A stretch of 64,000 nt of DNA from Streptococcus sp. Marseille-Q0941 (GTDB lineage: Bacteria > Bacillota > Bacilli > Lactobacillales > Streptococcaceae): positions 62,001-126,000 of the forward strand of contig NZ_CALSFO010000008.1 of the NCBI RefSeq assembly GCF_943736975.1, written 5' to 3'. Numbering within the stretch: position 1 is the first letter of the stretch; every line of letters starts with the position of its first letter. The position numbers and the translations under genes were made by a program. Below the pieces are notes generated by a model. That model made no database searches and was not told the origin of the DNA. It saw only the letters and a program-made list of their open reading frames with translations. Shown piece by piece: positions 18,042-26,510 of the stretch.

Positions 18042-18506
18042 ATGATTAACGCGTATAAAAATTTCTTTAAGGGATATGCAGAGTTCACTGGTCGTTCAAC
18101 ACGTCCAGACTTCTGGTGGGTTTGGTTAGGAAACTTTATCATTTCTATTCCTTTCTGGATCATATATATCTCCATTGTATATCTTAGTACGGAGATGGAT
18201 TCAGTGAGCGACTCAGCTAGCGAAGCTACTTTCATGGTTTTTGGTTTAGTTGCCATTATTTATGCAGTTTTCTACCTAGCAATTTTAGTGCCGACTTTAG
18301 CTTTGTCAGTTCGTCGTTTGCGTGACGCTGGTTTCCACTGGGCCTTTATCTTTCTTCGCTTCGCTCCAATGGGAGGGATTGCTCTGTTGATCCTATTCGC
18401 TATGCCGACAAAAGAAACTGAAGTGGTCAACTATAGTGAACCTCAAACAGTCAAAGTCGAAGAAGTCATCGAAGACACACCGTTCGAAGAATCAGATAAG
18501 AACTAA
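18042..18506 (+). CDS. DUF805 membrane protein (copy 2 of 3)
   Basis: 154 residues, closely related to the preceding gene: the start (INAYKNFFKGYAEFTGRSTRPDFWWVW), the RRLRDAGFHWAFI loop and the acidic tail ending in FEESDKN are nearly the same, while the second membrane hairpin differs. The start has GGGAG upstream. Tandem duplication is the simplest origin. The function is unknown. Confidence 0.85.
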   Translation: MINAYKNFFKGYAEFTGRSTRPDFWWVWLGNFIISIPFWIIYISIVYLSTEMDSVSDSASEATFMVFGLVAIIYAVFYLAILVPTLALSVRRLRDAGFHWAFIFLRFAPMGGIALLILFAMPTKETEVVNYSEPQTVKVEEVIEDTPFEESDKN

Positions 18507-18559
18507 GAGATTCTAGTTTTACAGTTGAATCTTGTTTAACATCAAATATGGAGTTACCT

Positions 18560-18967
18560 ATGATTAAGGCTTATAAAAATTTCTTTAAAGGATTTGCAGA
18601 CTTTTCAGGGCATTCAACACGTCCAGACTTTTGGTGGGTTTGGTTGATGAATAATGTTTTTTGTATCCCACTTTATATTATCTATTTTCAAATGATTTTG
18701 AATGACGGAAAAGAAGTAGACCCAATTTCAGGCGTAGCCATCTTAAGTCTTTATATCATTTTATTTATGGTGTTATTTATTCCTAGCCTTGCTCTAAAAG
18801 TTCGTCGTTTAAGAGATGCAGGCCTCCATTGGGCTTTTATTTTTTTCGAATTGATTCCATTGCTAGCTATCTTAAGTGGTTTTATCTTTCTTCCTGTACT
18901 TTCGCTAGAAGGTGTTACCCTTTTAATCCTACTTGCAATGCCTACAAAGGAAGTGTCTGGTTCATAA
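18560..18967 (+). CDS. DUF805 membrane protein (copy 3 of 3)
   Basis: 135 residues from the ATG at 18560, chosen because GGAG lies nine bases before it and because the protein then begins MIKAYKNFF like its paralogues; an ATG at 18548 has no ribosome site. It keeps STRPDFWWVW and RRLRDAGLHWAFI but lacks the acidic C-terminal tail of copies 1 and 2, and its middle membrane region is more diverged. It lies 53 bases after copy 2 and is probably co-transcribed. Confidence 0.83.
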   Translation: MIKAYKNFFKGFADFSGHSTRPDFWWVWLMNNVFCIPLYIIYFQMILNDGKEVDPISGVAILSLYIILFMVLFIPSLALKVRRLRDAGLHWAFIFFELIPLLAILSGFIFLPVLSLEGVTLLILLAMPTKEVSGS

Positions 18968-19018
18968 ATGGCGGAGCTTGAGGGCTGAAAGTTTAGAGAC
19001 CGAAGCAATAACAAGTTA

Positions 19019-19052
19019 AAAAGCACTCCAATTTAATTGGAGTGCTTTTTGT
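19019..19052. terminator. Bidirectional terminator
   Basis: Arms AAGCACTCCAAT/ATTGGAGTGCTT with a 3-base loop, flanked by A and T runs. It separates the rightward DUF805 genes from the leftward HAD gene. Confidence 0.93.
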
Positions 19053-19694
19053 TTAGGACTTCGATTGTAGTTGACGTAAAATGTCTGCTGGTTGATGAGC
19101 AACCCAGTCAGGTTGATAGGTCATGAGATCTTTCTCATCACCAAATCCCCAAGTAACAGCTAGTTTTCTAATACCAGTTTCTTGGGCACCAATCATGTCA
19201 AACTTCGTATCTCCGATAAGGACCACTTTTTCTGGATCCAAGTTATGACTTGCCAAAGCTTGACGAATAACATCTGCCTTGTGCACCGCTTGAGGGCTTG
19301 AACCATAGATGCCGGCAAAGAAATGATTGATTTCAAAATTAGCTGTCATATGGACTGCTGTCGGAGTATTTTTTGTTGTCGTGATATAGAGAGGATATTG
19401 TTGAGCTAGTTCAGCGAGTAGTTCCTTGATTTGTGGAAACAGCTGGGCTTCGTAAACTCCTTTTCCCTTATAATAGGAGCGATAAAGCTGGATAGCTAGC
19501 TCAATCTGATTGGGCAAGAGGCAACTAGCAAAACTAGTCTCCAGTGGAGGGCCCATAAAACCACGGATGGTTTTTGCGTCTGGACTAGGGACTCCAAGTT
19601 GTTCAAAAGTATAGGTGAAGCCATTGTGAATACCGATAGAGCTGTCCACAAGGGTTCCATCTAAGTCGAAAAAGATGGCTGATAAGGATGACAT
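19053..19694 (-). CDS. HAD-superfamily phosphatase, phosphoglycolate phosphatase-like
   Basis: 213 residues. The HAD catalytic motif FFDLDGTLVDSS is at residues 8-19, motif II is TTTKN and motif IV is LIGDTKFDMIGA, the C1-cap subfamily pattern. It should hydrolyse a small phosphorylated metabolite in the cytoplasm; the substrate is unknown and could be phosphoglycolate, a sugar phosphate or a nucleotide. The start has AGGAG upstream. It follows sdaAA by 23 bases and is probably the last gene of the serine dehydratase operon. Confidence 0.85.
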   Translation of the reverse strand: MSSLSAIFFDLDGTLVDSSIGIHNGFTYTFEQLGVPSPDAKTIRGFMGPPLETSFASCLLPNQIELAIQLYRSYYKGKGVYEAQLFPQIKELLAELAQQYPLYITTTKNTPTAVHMTANFEINHFFAGIYGSSPQAVHKADVIRQALASHNLDPEKVVLIGDTKFDMIGAQETGIRKLAVTWGFGDEKDLMTYQPDWVAHQPADILRQLQSKS

Positions 19695-19717
19695 TGATTC
19701 TCCTAGTAATCTTGAAA

Positions 19718-20590
19718 TTATTCGCCGAAGATTTCTTTTTGAAGACGACGGCCTGTCGGTGTAGCTGCGAGACCACCTTCGGCAGTTTCACGAAAGGCAG
19801 TTGGGAGACTAGAGCCCACTTGGTACATGGCATCAATGACTTCGTCAACTGGGATTTTTGATTCGATGCCAGCTAAAGCCATATCAGCTGCGATAAAGGC
19901 AAAGCTTGCTCCCATAGCATTTCTCTTAACACATGGCACTTCAACCAAACCTGCAACTGGATCGCAGATAAGACCGAGCATATTTTTGATAACGAAGGCA
20001 ATGGCCTGGCTAGCTTGGTAAGGACTTCCACCTGCAGCTAGGGTTAGGGCGGCAGCACTCATGGCTGAAGCTGAACCCACTTCTGCTTGACAACCTCCTT
20101 CGGCCCCCGAGATAGAAGCATTGTTAGCAATGACGAGCCCAAAAGCACCAGCAGCGAAGAGGAAATCTAGTTGTTGTTCATGAGTTAGATTTAGTTTTTG
20201 AATAGCGGATGTGAGAACTGCGGGAAGACAACCTGCACTACCTGCAGTCGGTGTTGCACAAACAAGGCCCATCTTGGCATTGTGCTCATTAACGGCAATA
20301 GCGTTACGGGCAGCAGACAAGACAGTAAAGTCTGATAAGGTCTTTCCTTTTTTGATGTAGTGGTCTAGCTTGGCAGCATCACCACCTGTCAAACCGCTAC
20401 GAGATTTATTCTCATTGAGTCCGAGTTCAACAGATGCCTTCATGACTTCAAGATTGCGCTCCATGAGGAGAAGAACTTCTCCACGCTCACGACCAGTTAG
20501 CTCAAACTCAGTCTTAATCATGAGTTCAGCAACGTTTCCTTGAAAATCAAGTTCGGCTTGTTCGACTAATTCTTTGATAGAGTAAAACAT
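19718..20590 (-). CDS. sdaAA: L-serine dehydratase, iron-sulfur type, alpha subunit
   Basis: 290 residues. The cysteines expected to hold the 4Fe-4S cluster are visible in CATPTAGSAGCLP and CDPVAGLVEVPC. With the beta subunit it converts L-serine to pyruvate and ammonia. The gene starts 8 bases after the beta-subunit stop, with AGGAG upstream, so the two are co-expressed in a 1:1 operon. Length and motifs are normal for the split-subunit Gram-positive enzyme. Confidence 0.95.
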   Translation of the reverse strand: MFYSIKELVEQAELDFQGNVAELMIKTEFELTGRERGEVLLLMERNLEVMKASVELGLNENKSRSGLTGGDAAKLDHYIKKGKTLSDFTVLSAARNAIAVNEHNAKMGLVCATPTAGSAGCLPAVLTSAIQKLNLTHEQQLDFLFAAGAFGLVIANNASISGAEGGCQAEVGSASAMSAAALTLAAGGSPYQASQAIAFVIKNMLGLICDPVAGLVEVPCVKRNAMGASFAFIAADMALAGIESKIPVDEVIDAMYQVGSSLPTAFRETAEGGLAATPTGRRLQKEIFGE

Positions 20591-20598
20591 ATTTTCTC

Positions 20599-21270
20599 CT
20601 ATTGAAAGAAATTAACATTGTGCAAATGGGGAATTTTCCGAATCTCTTCGATAGATTCTTCACAGTTGCGACTATCAACTTCAATAATCATAATGGCTTT
20701 TTCTCCAGCTTTTTCTCGAGTTACATTCATTTGAGCGATGTTGATGCCAAAGCGAGAAAGAGCTTCTGTCACATGAGCAATCATACCAGGGACATCTTGA
20801 TGAACGATGATGATGGTAGGGGTGTTCATGTTGAGAGATACGGCAAAACCATTTAATTCTGTCACCTGGATATTTCCACCGCCGATTGAAATTCCTGTTA
20901 CACTGATAGTCTTACGCTCGTTCTTCACAGTGATTTTAGTGGTGTTTGGATGGGGAGCATTACTGTCCTTTTGGATGGTCCATACGATTTTAATGCCACG
21001 CTTGTGGGCAATTTCTAAACTATTTGGGATTTCAGAATCATCCGTATCCATTCCCAAAATACCAGCGACAAGAGCAAGGTCTGTTCCATGTCCACGATAG
21101 GTTTTTGCAAAAGAGTTAAAAAGCTGAAATTCGACCTCGGTTGGAGTATCATCAAAGATAGATGAAACAATTTTACCGATACGAACAGCTCCTGCCGTGT
21201 GACTACTAGATGGCCCAATCATCACAGGCCCGATAATATCAAAGACAGATTGAAAACGAAGTGATTGCAT
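20599..21270 (-). CDS. sdaAB: L-serine dehydratase, iron-sulfur type, beta subunit
   Basis: 223 residues. The N-terminal catalytic region includes GPSSSHTAGAVRIG, the conserved serine-rich substrate loop. The C-terminal 75 residues form an ACT domain (IIIVHQDVPGMIAHVTEAL), probably used for serine sensing or subunit contact. It is the first gene of the leftward sdaAB-sdaAA-HAD operon; GGGG precedes the start. The upstream 240 bases are shared with the divergent LysM gene. Confidence 0.94.
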   Translation of the reverse strand: MQSLRFQSVFDIIGPVMIGPSSSHTAGAVRIGKIVSSIFDDTPTEVEFQLFNSFAKTYRGHGTDLALVAGILGMDTDDSEIPNSLEIAHKRGIKIVWTIQKDSNAPHPNTTKITVKNERKTISVTGISIGGGNIQVTELNGFAVSLNMNTPTIIIVHQDVPGMIAHVTEALSRFGINIAQMNVTREKAGEKAIMIIEVDSRNCEESIEEIRKIPHLHNVNFFQ

Positions 21271-21511
21271 CTGTTTCCCCTTACAAAGATTCTTACCTCT
21301 ATTATAACAAAGATTAGATGTAAGTGCTTATTTACATTCTGAAATATATAAAAAGATTAAAAAGCTTTAATAACAAGGGTTTTGTAACAAAAAAAAGGTT
21401 TTTTTAAGTAAATAAATCACAGTTTTGTAACATTTCTACATAGATTCGTTAACAAATAGTAATATTAGAAAGGTATCATGGTAGTATAAGAAAAAAGGAG
21501 AACTTTTTTAA
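21271..21511. promoter_or_regulatory. Divergent intergenic region between sdaAB and the LysM gene
   Basis: A/T-rich region holding promoters for both sides. TTTTGTAAC occurs twice (21380-21388 and 21423-21431), 43 bases apart on the LysM side. These resemble halves of a WalR site, but the expected direct repeat with 5-base spacing is not found, so no regulator is assigned. Confidence 0.4.
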
Positions 21512-22144
21512 ATGAAATTAAACATGAAGACTAAACTTGCAGGATTTGCAGTTGTACTTGCTTTCCTTGCACCATCTCTAACTTTTGCACAAGAAACAAA
21601 AACTTATACAGTTAAAGCTGGAGACACTCTTTCAGAAATTGCTGAGACTTACAACACAACAGTTGAAAAATTAGCTAAATTGAACAACATTAAAAATGTT
21701 GACCTTATCTTTATTGACCAAGTATTGGTTATCGATGGGGAAGCTCCAGTTGCTGAAACTACAACAACAGAAGCTCCTGTAGCAGAAGTTGAAGAAACTC
21801 CTGCAGTTGCTGAAACTGTTGTAGAAGAAACTTATGAAGCTCCAGCACCTGCAGTGGCAGAAAGTTACTCAGCGCCTGCAGCAACAGAGAGCTACTCAGC
21901 ACCAGCGGCAACAGTAAGTGGATCAGAAGCAGAAGCTAAAGAATGGATCGCTCAAAAAGAATCAGGTGGTAGCTATACAGCGACAAACGGACGCTACATC
22001 GGACGTTACCAATTGACAGATTCTTACTTGAACGGCGACTACTCAGCTGAAAACCAAGAACGTGTAGCAGACGCTTATGTTGCAGGACGTTATGGTTCAT
22101 GGACAGCTGCTAAGAACTTCTGGCTTAACAACGGTTGGTATTAA
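21512..22144 (+). CDS. Secreted LysM-domain cell-wall protein
   Basis: 210 residues. A signal peptide (about residues 1-27, ending LTFAQ) is followed by one LysM domain (about 30-75, YTVKAGDTLSEIAETYN) that binds peptidoglycan glycan chains. A Glu/Thr/Ala/Pro linker with two SYSAPAAT repeats follows, then a C-terminal domain (about 140-210, KEWIAQKESGGSYTATNGRYIGRYQL) of the transglycosylase/resuscitation-factor-like type with a candidate Glu. It acts outside the cell in wall remodelling. Pneumococcal relatives belong to the WalR regulon as I recall, but no complete site was found here. A bidirectional terminator follows. Confidence 0.9.
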   Translation: MKLNMKTKLAGFAVVLAFLAPSLTFAQETKTYTVKAGDTLSEIAETYNTTVEKLAKLNNIKNVDLIFIDQVLVIDGEAPVAETTTTEAPVAEVEETPAVAETVVEETYEAPAPAVAESYSAPAATESYSAPAATVSGSEAEAKEWIAQKESGGSYTATNGRYIGRYQLTDSYLNGDYSAENQERVADAYVAGRYGSWTAAKNFWLNNGWY

Positions 22145-22166
22145 GAACTAATGGACAGAATAGTAT

Positions 22167-22195
22167 AAAAAGTCGGGGAATTTCCTCGACTTTTT
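22167..22195. terminator. Bidirectional terminator between LysM gene and the Rgg-like gene
   Basis: Arms AAAAGTCG/CGACTTTT with additional inner pairs, flanked by A and T runs, between convergent genes. Confidence 0.9.
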
Positions 22196-23057
22196 ATATT
22201 TTCTTTGGTTGATAATAAGTGTCAACTTCTTTTTTGAGGTGAGACAGCATTGCAGTTTCATCGATTAGCTCCAGAAGGGAGAACCCTTTTTGGATAAGTT
22301 TAGAATCATCCGTACAAATCCCAATACGGACATAGCAGATAGCAAGCCTATCGTAGCTTTTCTTGTTCTTGGCATCCTCCAGTAAAGTGTAGCAGATTTG
22401 TTGGCACATGTTTCTATCTTGATTGTACAAGTATAAGGTGGAAAGGTTGAGTAGGATTGCCATTCGCAAGTCATATAAATGTTGATAGTTTTTATAGACT
22501 TCTAAGCGTTGCAAGATTTTTCCAGTGATGAGATGGATATGTTCTATAGGAAAGGTAAAGAGAATGGTATTGAGGATTTTTAGGTCACTCTCATACCATG
22601 TATCTTGTTTTTCAATTTTTCTCCAAAGTTTCTTGACAACCTGTTCTGCGTGGTCTGATAATTCCCCTGGCCCATGTTGACGGATATAAATAACAACTTC
22701 AAGCATGTCGCTGATTTCCTCTATAGGGAGGTCGTGGTGGGTCTTGAGGTAGTCTTGGCATTTTTGAAATAAATTGATAAGTTCACTAGTCCCTAAGATT
22801 GAGCTCATATTGAGATAGGTCTGTATGATTTCCGCTCGTTGGCTAGGTTGATAGAGATGACAAATATAGTCAAACTCTTCAAAGGTCATATTGACTTGCT
22901 GGAGAAGAAATTCCATATTCTCATATTTAGGGGTTGTTTTCCCGCTTTCGATTTTTGATAGGCTGGTTCTTGAGAGGACACCCCCACAGACCTCCTCCTG
23001 GGTCAATCCTTTTGACTCACGTATTTCTTTATAGACCTTTCCAAAATCGTAGCGCAT
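22194..23057 (-). CDS. Rgg/MutR-family transcriptional regulator
   Basis: 287 residues from the ATG at 23057, which has a perfect TAAGGAGG ribosome site; an upstream in-frame start at 23090 is not supported. The N-terminal helix-turn-helix (YKEIRESKGLTQEEVCGGVL, SRTSLSKIESGKTTP) is followed by a helical, TPR-like C-terminal domain, the Rgg peptide-sensing architecture. It is divergent from a bacteriocin-associated membrane protein and ABC ATPase, its likely targets. Twin 19-base repeats lie in the intergenic region, one in its own leader. No convincing short hydrophobic pheromone gene was found beside it, so it may sense another ligand or a peptide made elsewhere. Confidence 0.88.
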   Translation of the reverse strand: MRYDFGKVYKEIRESKGLTQEEVCGGVLSRTSLSKIESGKTTPKYENMEFLLQQVNMTFEEFDYICHLYQPSQRAEIIQTYLNMSSILGTSELINLFQKCQDYLKTHHDLPIEEISDMLEVVIYIRQHGPGELSDHAEQVVKKLWRKIEKQDTWYESDLKILNTILFTFPIEHIHLITGKILQRLEVYKNYQHLYDLRMAILLNLSTLYLYNQDRNMCQQICYTLLEDAKNKKSYDRLAICYVRIGICTDDSKLIQKGFSLLELIDETAMLSHLKKEVDTYYQPKKI

Positions 23058-23072
23058 GATTTCCTCCTTATT

Positions 23073-23091
23073 TGTGAAAAAAGTTAACAAA
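23073..23091. repeat. Rgg-region repeat, copy 1 (candidate operator)
   Basis: TGTGAAAAAAGTTAACAAA. It matches copy 2 at 17 of 19 positions in the same orientation and lies in the rgg leader. The halves TTGTGAA and TTAACAA make an imperfect palindrome with a 5-base spacer. Confidence 0.65.
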
Positions 23092-23160
23092 ACATAGAAA
23101 TTGATTAAAAATATTGTATCATAGTAATATAAAAAGTAAAAAAGAAATCTAAAATAAATC

Positions 23161-23179
23161 TGTGAAAAGGGTTAACAAA
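23161..23179. repeat. Rgg-region repeat, copy 2 (candidate operator)
   Basis: TGTGAAAAGGGTTAACAAA, 88 bases from copy 1. It is centred about 47 bases before the start site expected from the -10 TATAAT at 23205-23210, an activator position, and no good -35 is present there. Confidence 0.65.
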
Positions 23180-23204
23180 TTCTACGACAAGGTATATTGT
23201 ATTT

Positions 23205-23210
23205 TATAAT
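23205..23210 (+). promoter_or_regulatory. -10 element of the bacteriocin-associated ABC operon
   Basis: TATAAT with no recognisable -35 at 16-18 bases. Copy 2 of the repeat sits just upstream, which fits activator dependence. On the other strand a TACAAT -10 with extended TG (23118-23113) probably serves the rgg gene. Confidence 0.55.
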
Positions 23211-23241
23211 CAAGATGATAAAGTGCTGAGGAGGTATCTTT

Positions 23242-25350
23242 ATGAAAAAAATCAGTAATTTCTGTATGTTACTCCTGCTTCTGTGTACCACTTTTTTTGT
23301 TTTTAATGTAAACTATACACGAGAAGTAATTCGGATTCAGGAAATGGGAAAAACAGCGGGTTCTTTGGATGTATATTTGAAAGATGTTAACGAACCTGCA
23401 GAATCTGTTCTTCGATTTTTTGAGGATGTATCAAAGGAGTACAAAGTCTCCGTCATCAAAACAGACAGTGGTGATGAGGTGATCAAGTCTGGTGTTTTTG
23501 ATAAAGATACCTTCCCCTACCAAGAGTTTGGGCTTTCTTCCCTTGATTTTGCCACAGATGGTGAAGGAGTCTACAGTAATAAAGAAATTTCCAATAAACT
23601 TGGTACGATTCCGACCTTTCTAAAAGCCAAGCCTATTCAGCTTATGACTTTTCAAGCCTATATCAAGGATACATCTCGTAGTTTAAATGGTCGCTACACG
23701 ATTAGTTCGACTCAAGAGATGAATAGGGATCAGATTTTACAGAAGTGGAGTGATTTTTTCAAGACCGACCAGGCTACCTTGCTAGAGCCAAACTATAAAA
23801 GTGCAGTGGAAGTCATAAATCGAGATTTGCTCTTATCTGCTATTATTTTTGTCTTGGCTATTTTGCTTCTTGTCTTAGTAACAGTGTATCAGCCGATGAT
23901 GGAAATGAAAAGAGTGGGTGTACAAAAATTGCTTGGTTTTCGGGATAGAGCTGTTTTAGCTGATGTTGTGAAAGGCAATCTTTACCTCCTCCTAGGTGGG
24001 GCGCTTGTGATCAATCTAGGAGTGTTTTTCTTGCTTGATTATAAGCCGAAAGATTTGTTCCCTATGTTGTGGTTGTCTCATTTTTTGCTTTTGCAACTTT
24101 ATCTCTTTATCAGTTGGTTGACTTATCTCTTAATCCAAAAAATGACAATCAGCTCTCTGCTGAAAGGTTTTTCATCTTTCAAATTTGGTCTACTCTTTAA
24201 TTATTTGATGAAAATTGGAACCACCATTTTACTGACAGTCTTGCTAGTTGGGGTGGGGAAAAGTTTGGAGCAAGAAAACAAAGAGTTGGATTACCAGAAA
24301 CAGTGGATCAGTCAAGGAAATTATCTGACCTTAGAAACTTTCCAACTCAATGATAACCTGTGGCAAGAGCAGTTGGCAGGCTCAGGGCAAGCAGTGGATT
24401 ATTTCTATCGATTTTATCAGGATTTGGTAGAAAAAACGCAGGCAGGCTATGTGCAAACTAGTAACCTGCCTATAAAAAATTTTGCCACTGCAGAACAAGT
24501 GCAGCAGTATCAACTGGCTGATACGCTAACTGTTTACTATGCTAATAGCAATTTTCTAAAGAGCAAAGGATTCAAGTTACCAGATACTGGGACTAAAAAA
24601 GTTATTTTGATGCCAGCAAGTACGAAAGGTGAAGAAGATAAAAATCAGCTCTTGGGGAAATTAATTGCCTATCTTTCGATGAAGTATGAAGAGCAGCAAA
24701 AACGAAGGATAGAGGAGATGGATGTCGAGATTGCCTATTATGAAGGAGATTGGTCGTTCTTTCCATATAGTGATAAGCGAAAGGAAAATCTCTACAATCC
24801 AATTATTAGCTTGGTCAATGATTCTGATATGATGTGGGATGAAAAAGCCTCCCTGTCAACAACAGGTTTAAATAACCCCATTAAAATCGAAAATACGGCT
24901 CAACATCAAAAAGAGGTGACAGCGTTAGTTGAGAAATTATCAGATGAGAATTATTTAAAATTTTCATCTATTCAAGCCATTCAACAAGAGAAAGTAGATT
25001 CTTATCGAGATGCTGTTCGGAATTTTAACCTACTCTTTGCTTTGTTTGGTCTCCTTAGTATGATGATTTCCTACTTCTTACTAGTAACAACTTTCTTATT
25101 GAAGCGAACGGATATTATTACCAAGAAGTTTATGGGGTGGAAATTGATAGATCGGTATCGTTCCTTGCTGGGTCTCCTATTAGCCGTTTATAGCCTTCCT
25201 TTTATGGTTTTGTTATTCTTTGCCCATGCTCTTTTTCCACTCTTGCTTTTCGCAGGATTTACATGCTTAGATATTTTGTTTGTACTTTTCTTGGGTTCTA
25301 AGATGGAAAAACGAAATGTAGCGCAGTTATTGAAAGGGGACATCTTATGA
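23242..25350 (+). CDS. Bacteriocin-associated integral membrane protein (DUF1430 type)
   Basis: 702 residues. One N-terminal membrane segment (about 7-23) is followed by an extracellular region of about 170 residues, a cluster of four membrane segments (about 193-345), a second extracellular region of about 240 residues, and three final membrane segments (about 590-690). This matches the 'bacteriocin-associated integral membrane protein' family found with lactococcin-972 type loci. It overlaps the ABC ATPase gene by 4 bases, so the two form one transporter, probably for immunity or export. No lactococcin-972-like precursor gene lies next to it. The start has GAGGAGG upstream. Confidence 0.85.
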   Translation: MKKISNFCMLLLLLCTTFFVFNVNYTREVIRIQEMGKTAGSLDVYLKDVNEPAESVLRFFEDVSKEYKVSVIKTDSGDEVIKSGVFDKDTFPYQEFGLSSLDFATDGEGVYSNKEISNKLGTIPTFLKAKPIQLMTFQAYIKDTSRSLNGRYTISSTQEMNRDQILQKWSDFFKTDQATLLEPNYKSAVEVINRDLLLSAIIFVLAILLLVLVTVYQPMMEMKRVGVQKLLGFRDRAVLADVVKGNLYLLLGGALVINLGVFFLLDYKPKDLFPMLWLSHFLLLQLYLFISWLTYLLIQKMTISSLLKGFSSFKFGLLFNYLMKIGTTILLTVLLVGVGKSLEQENKELDYQKQWISQGNYLTLETFQLNDNLWQEQLAGSGQAVDYFYRFYQDLVEKTQAGYVQTSNLPIKNFATAEQVQQYQLADTLTVYYANSNFLKSKGFKLPDTGTKKVILMPASTKGEEDKNQLLGKLIAYLSMKYEEQQKRRIEEMDVEIAYYEGDWSFFPYSDKRKENLYNPIISLVNDSDMMWDEKASLSTTGLNNPIKIENTAQHQKEVTALVEKLSDENYLKFSSIQAIQQEKVDSYRDAVRNFNLLFALFGLLSMMISYFLLVTTFLLKRTDIITKKFMGWKLIDRYRSLLGLLLAVYSLPFMVLLFFAHALFPLLLFAGFTCLDILFVLFLGSKMEKRNVAQLLKGDIL

Positions 25351-25976
25351 TACAGTTGGAAAATATTACGAAAACCATTGGAAAAAAAGTTATTTTGGAG
25401 AACTTATCTCTAAAGATTAACCAAGGGGACTTAGTTGCGATAGTTGGAAAGAGTGGTAGTGGCAAGTCAACCTTGTTAAATCTCTTGGGTTTGATAGATG
25501 GTGATTACAGTGGACATTATGAAATTTTCGGTCAGACAAATGTACCTGTCAATTCTGCTAAGTCGCAAGCGATTATTCGCGAACACATTTCCTATCTTTT
25601 TCAAAATTTTGCTCTGATTGATAATGAAACGGTAGAGTATAATCTCATGCTGGCTCTAAAGTATGTGAAATTGCCCCAAAAAGACAAAGTCAAAAGGATA
25701 GAAGAAATTTTAGAGAGGGTGGGGTTGCCATCAACTCTGCATCAAAAGGTTTCAGAGTTATCTGGAGGGGAACAGCAGCGAATCGCAGTTGCTAGAGCTA
25801 TTTTAAAACCCAGTCAGCTCCTTTTAGCAGATGAACCAACCGGCTCTCTAGACCCTGAAAATCGAGATTTGGTTTTAAACTTTCTCTTAGATATGAACAA
25901 GGAAGGGAAAACGGTCATTATCGTTACCCACGATGCCTATGTAGCTCAACAATGCCATCGAGTTATTGAATTGTGA
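25347..25976 (+). CDS. ABC transporter ATP-binding protein (lactococcin-972 group)
   Basis: 209 residues with Walker A GKSGSGKST (about 34-42), signature LSGGEQQR and Walker B LLLADEPTGSLD, then the switch His in VTHD. It powers the membrane protein encoded just upstream, with which it overlaps by ATGA. The group is annotated as bacteriocin export or immunity; direction of transport cannot be told from sequence. The downstream 640 bases contain no gene. Confidence 0.92.
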   Translation: MIQLENITKTIGKKVILENLSLKINQGDLVAIVGKSGSGKSTLLNLLGLIDGDYSGHYEIFGQTNVPVNSAKSQAIIREHISYLFQNFALIDNETVEYNLMLALKYVKLPQKDKVKRIEEILERVGLPSTLHQKVSELSGGEQQRIAVARAILKPSQLLLADEPTGSLDPENRDLVLNFLLDMNKEGKTVIIVTHDAYVAQQCHRVIEL

Positions 25977-26510
25977 AAAATACAGAAATCTTATCAAAAA
26001 TCTTTAAACTTAAGAACACCTTTAAAATTTAATTTTAAAACACTAATTTATTAACATTTTTTGATTGATAAAAATAGAAAATCGGTTGTTTTTAGGAGAT
26101 TCTCTAAAATTACCTCCTAACCACACTTATCAAAAACGATAATTGTATGACTCTTAAGATTCAAATACCTTAGTTCTCGTGATTTTTGAGCTATTCTAGC
26201 TTTAGAATCCTTCAGAACGTAAAATTTTAAGCAGTCAAAGACTTAGAATAATCACAAAACATTTATTTTATAGCAATTCTAAGCTTAGAATTGCATGGAT
26301 ATATATGTATTTGAGCTGTTCGAGAGTTTGGACAGCTCTATTCTGAGAAATCTGAGCTATCAATGCTTTAGAATAGTATTATCTATTTTGGATATTATAT
26401 TTGTTTGTATTTTAACTATTGCTCGATTTTATAGGACTTTTTTCTATAAAGAATAGTTTGGATTAGAACTGTATCTAAAAACAGAGGTTGGTAGATTATC
26501 AGCCTCTTTC
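25977..26510. other. Gene-free A/T-rich region with several inverted repeats
   Basis: No supported ORF. It holds a perfect 22-base palindrome (26273-26294, arms GCAATTCTAAG/CTTAGAATTGC), and hairpins at 26193-26208 (ATTCTA/TAGAAT), 26313-26338 (GAGCTGT/ACAGCTC) and 26338-26376 (CTATTCT/AGAATAG). TTAGAAT recurs four times (26202, 26243, 26285 and 26368). It could be a decayed repeat element or an unannotated RNA. Confidence 0.55.

Noticed and set aside
21380..21431. WalR binding sites before the LysM gene
   Set aside because: The TTTTGTAAC copies lie 43 bases apart and no TGTWAH-N5-TGTWAH pair is present.
23056..23097. 13-codon ORF (MISSLFVKKVNKT) overlapping the rgg start on the opposite strand, a possible short pheromone
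   Set aside because: No ribosome site and not hydrophobic enough for a short hydrophobic peptide; it overlaps the repeat, which explains its base content.
23070..23180. The rgg-region repeats read as Rex boxes
   Set aside because: The halves TTGTGAA and TTAACAA are separated by 5 bases rather than 4, and the flanking genes are not redox genes; Rex remains a weak alternative.
26003..26022. CTTAAG followed by TTTAAA, a CiaR-like direct repeat in the gene-free region
   Set aside because: The second half is not TTAAG and there is no -10 at the right distance.
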